Assembly: GCF_000426225.1 (NCBI RefSeq)
Contig: NZ_AUEY01000004.1
Location: 62,001 to 126,000, forward strand
DNA: 64,000 nt
Direction of reading: 5' to 3'
Source: Desulforegula conservatrix Mb1Pa
Lineage (GTDB): Bacteria > Desulfobacterota > Desulfobacteria > Desulfobacterales > Desulforegulaceae
Shown here: positions 63,793-64,000 of the stretch, in pieces
How the letters are laid out: every line of letters begins with the position of its first letter
How positions within the stretch are numbered: position 1 is the first letter of the stretch
Made by a program: the position numbers and the translations under genes
Notes under the pieces: model-generated
Database searches by the model: none
Told to the model about the DNA's origin: nothing
The model's input: only the letters and a program-made list of their open reading frames with translations

Positions 63793-64000
63793 ATGGCAGC
63801 CGAAGATTATTATAAGGAATTGGGAGTGGCAAAAACAGCCACTGCCGAAGAAATCAAAAAGTCTTACAGGAAACTTGCGGTAAAATATCACCCTGACAAA
63901 AACAAGGGCGACAAGGCGGCAGAGGAAAAATTTAAAAAAATCAGCGAGGCCTATGCCGTTCTGAGCGATCCTGAAAAAAGAAAACAGTATGACACATACG
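63793..64000 (+). CDS. DnaJ-type J-domain protein, N-terminal part (runs off the window)
   Basis: The first 69 residues are visible: [20 protein letters not shown], then [20 protein letters not shown] with the essential HPD tripeptide, then [20 protein letters not shown]. This is a complete J-domain at the very N-terminus, so a DnaJ or CbpA-type co-chaperone of DnaK follows. The start ATG at 63793 has GAGG ahead. Whether it is DnaJ (with a zinc-finger region) or CbpA cannot be told, because the rest lies outside the window. Confidence 0.85.
   Translation, partial: MAAEDYYKELGVAKTATAEEIKKSYRKLAVKYHPDKNKGDKAAEEKFKKISEAYAVLSDPEKRKQYDTY

Noticed and set aside
1-64000. CRISPR arrays, tRNA or rRNA genes
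   Set aside because: No regularly spaced direct repeats of suitable size and no tRNA-like cloverleaf with a CCA end were found by eye in the gaps; a dedicated scan could still find a tRNA.

Overview
This 64 kb window looks like chromosomal DNA of a Gram-negative, probably anaerobic bacterium of the Desulfobacterota (former Deltaproteobacteria). The pointers are a FadL-type outer-membrane porin, two large divergent acyl-CoA dehydrogenases, an RND pump, a likely UGA-encoded selenocysteine protein, moderate G+C, and the dense dispersed intergenic repeats common in that group. The taxonomy is inference; no rRNA or tRNA gene was seen.

Layout. 1-10 kb: the end of a FadL-like porin, a periplasmic solute-binding protein, an RND efflux pump with its adaptor, a YqaA membrane protein coupled to an acyl-ACP thioesterase, and a MoxR ATPase/vWA pair. 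10-16 kb: tatA, a TetR regulator, a strongly terminated acyl-CoA dehydrogenase, a DUF1571 protein, an SH3 protein, and a graveyard where an IS200 remnant truncates a decayed RelA/SpoT-domain gene. 16-25 kb: sbcD-sbcC, a DUF4062 protein, and a metallophosphatase whose frame is crossed by one UGA in a CGU motif followed by a SECIS-like hairpin. 25-32 kb: a second acyl-CoA dehydrogenase behind a palindromic operator, a phosphoesterase, UDP-glucose dehydrogenase, a PaaI-type thioesterase and a DUF2157/DUF4824 pair. 32-47 kb: an EAL-CBS-GGDEF protein, a chemotaxis receptor, an Lgt-like protein, a phosphatidylserine decarboxylase next to an unknown 799-residue protein, a DEAD-box helicase, a COG2509 flavoprotein and a membrane protein with an internal duplication. 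47-50 kb is AT-richer, with two lipoproteins. 50-58 kb: an AspT/YidE-type transporter, a class D beta-lactamase, a zorA-zorB-zorC-like operon with no zorD or zorE in its usual place, and a rhodanese/MauE-like pair. 58-64 kb is housekeeping: zinc peptidase, TIGR01212 radical SAM protein, mnmG, fetAB and the start of a dnaJ-like gene.

Two repeat families punctuate the intergenic DNA. One is an about 50-bp element with a GCTTTTTGAAAAAAGC-like hairpin, about ten copies, one of which supplies the Shine-Dalgarno of the RND pump gene. The other is an about 120-bp MITE-like element with CCGGAAT/ATTCCGG palindromes, four copies. The strongest leads are the candidate selenoprotein at 23007-23936 and the zorABC-like operon at 52650-57020.
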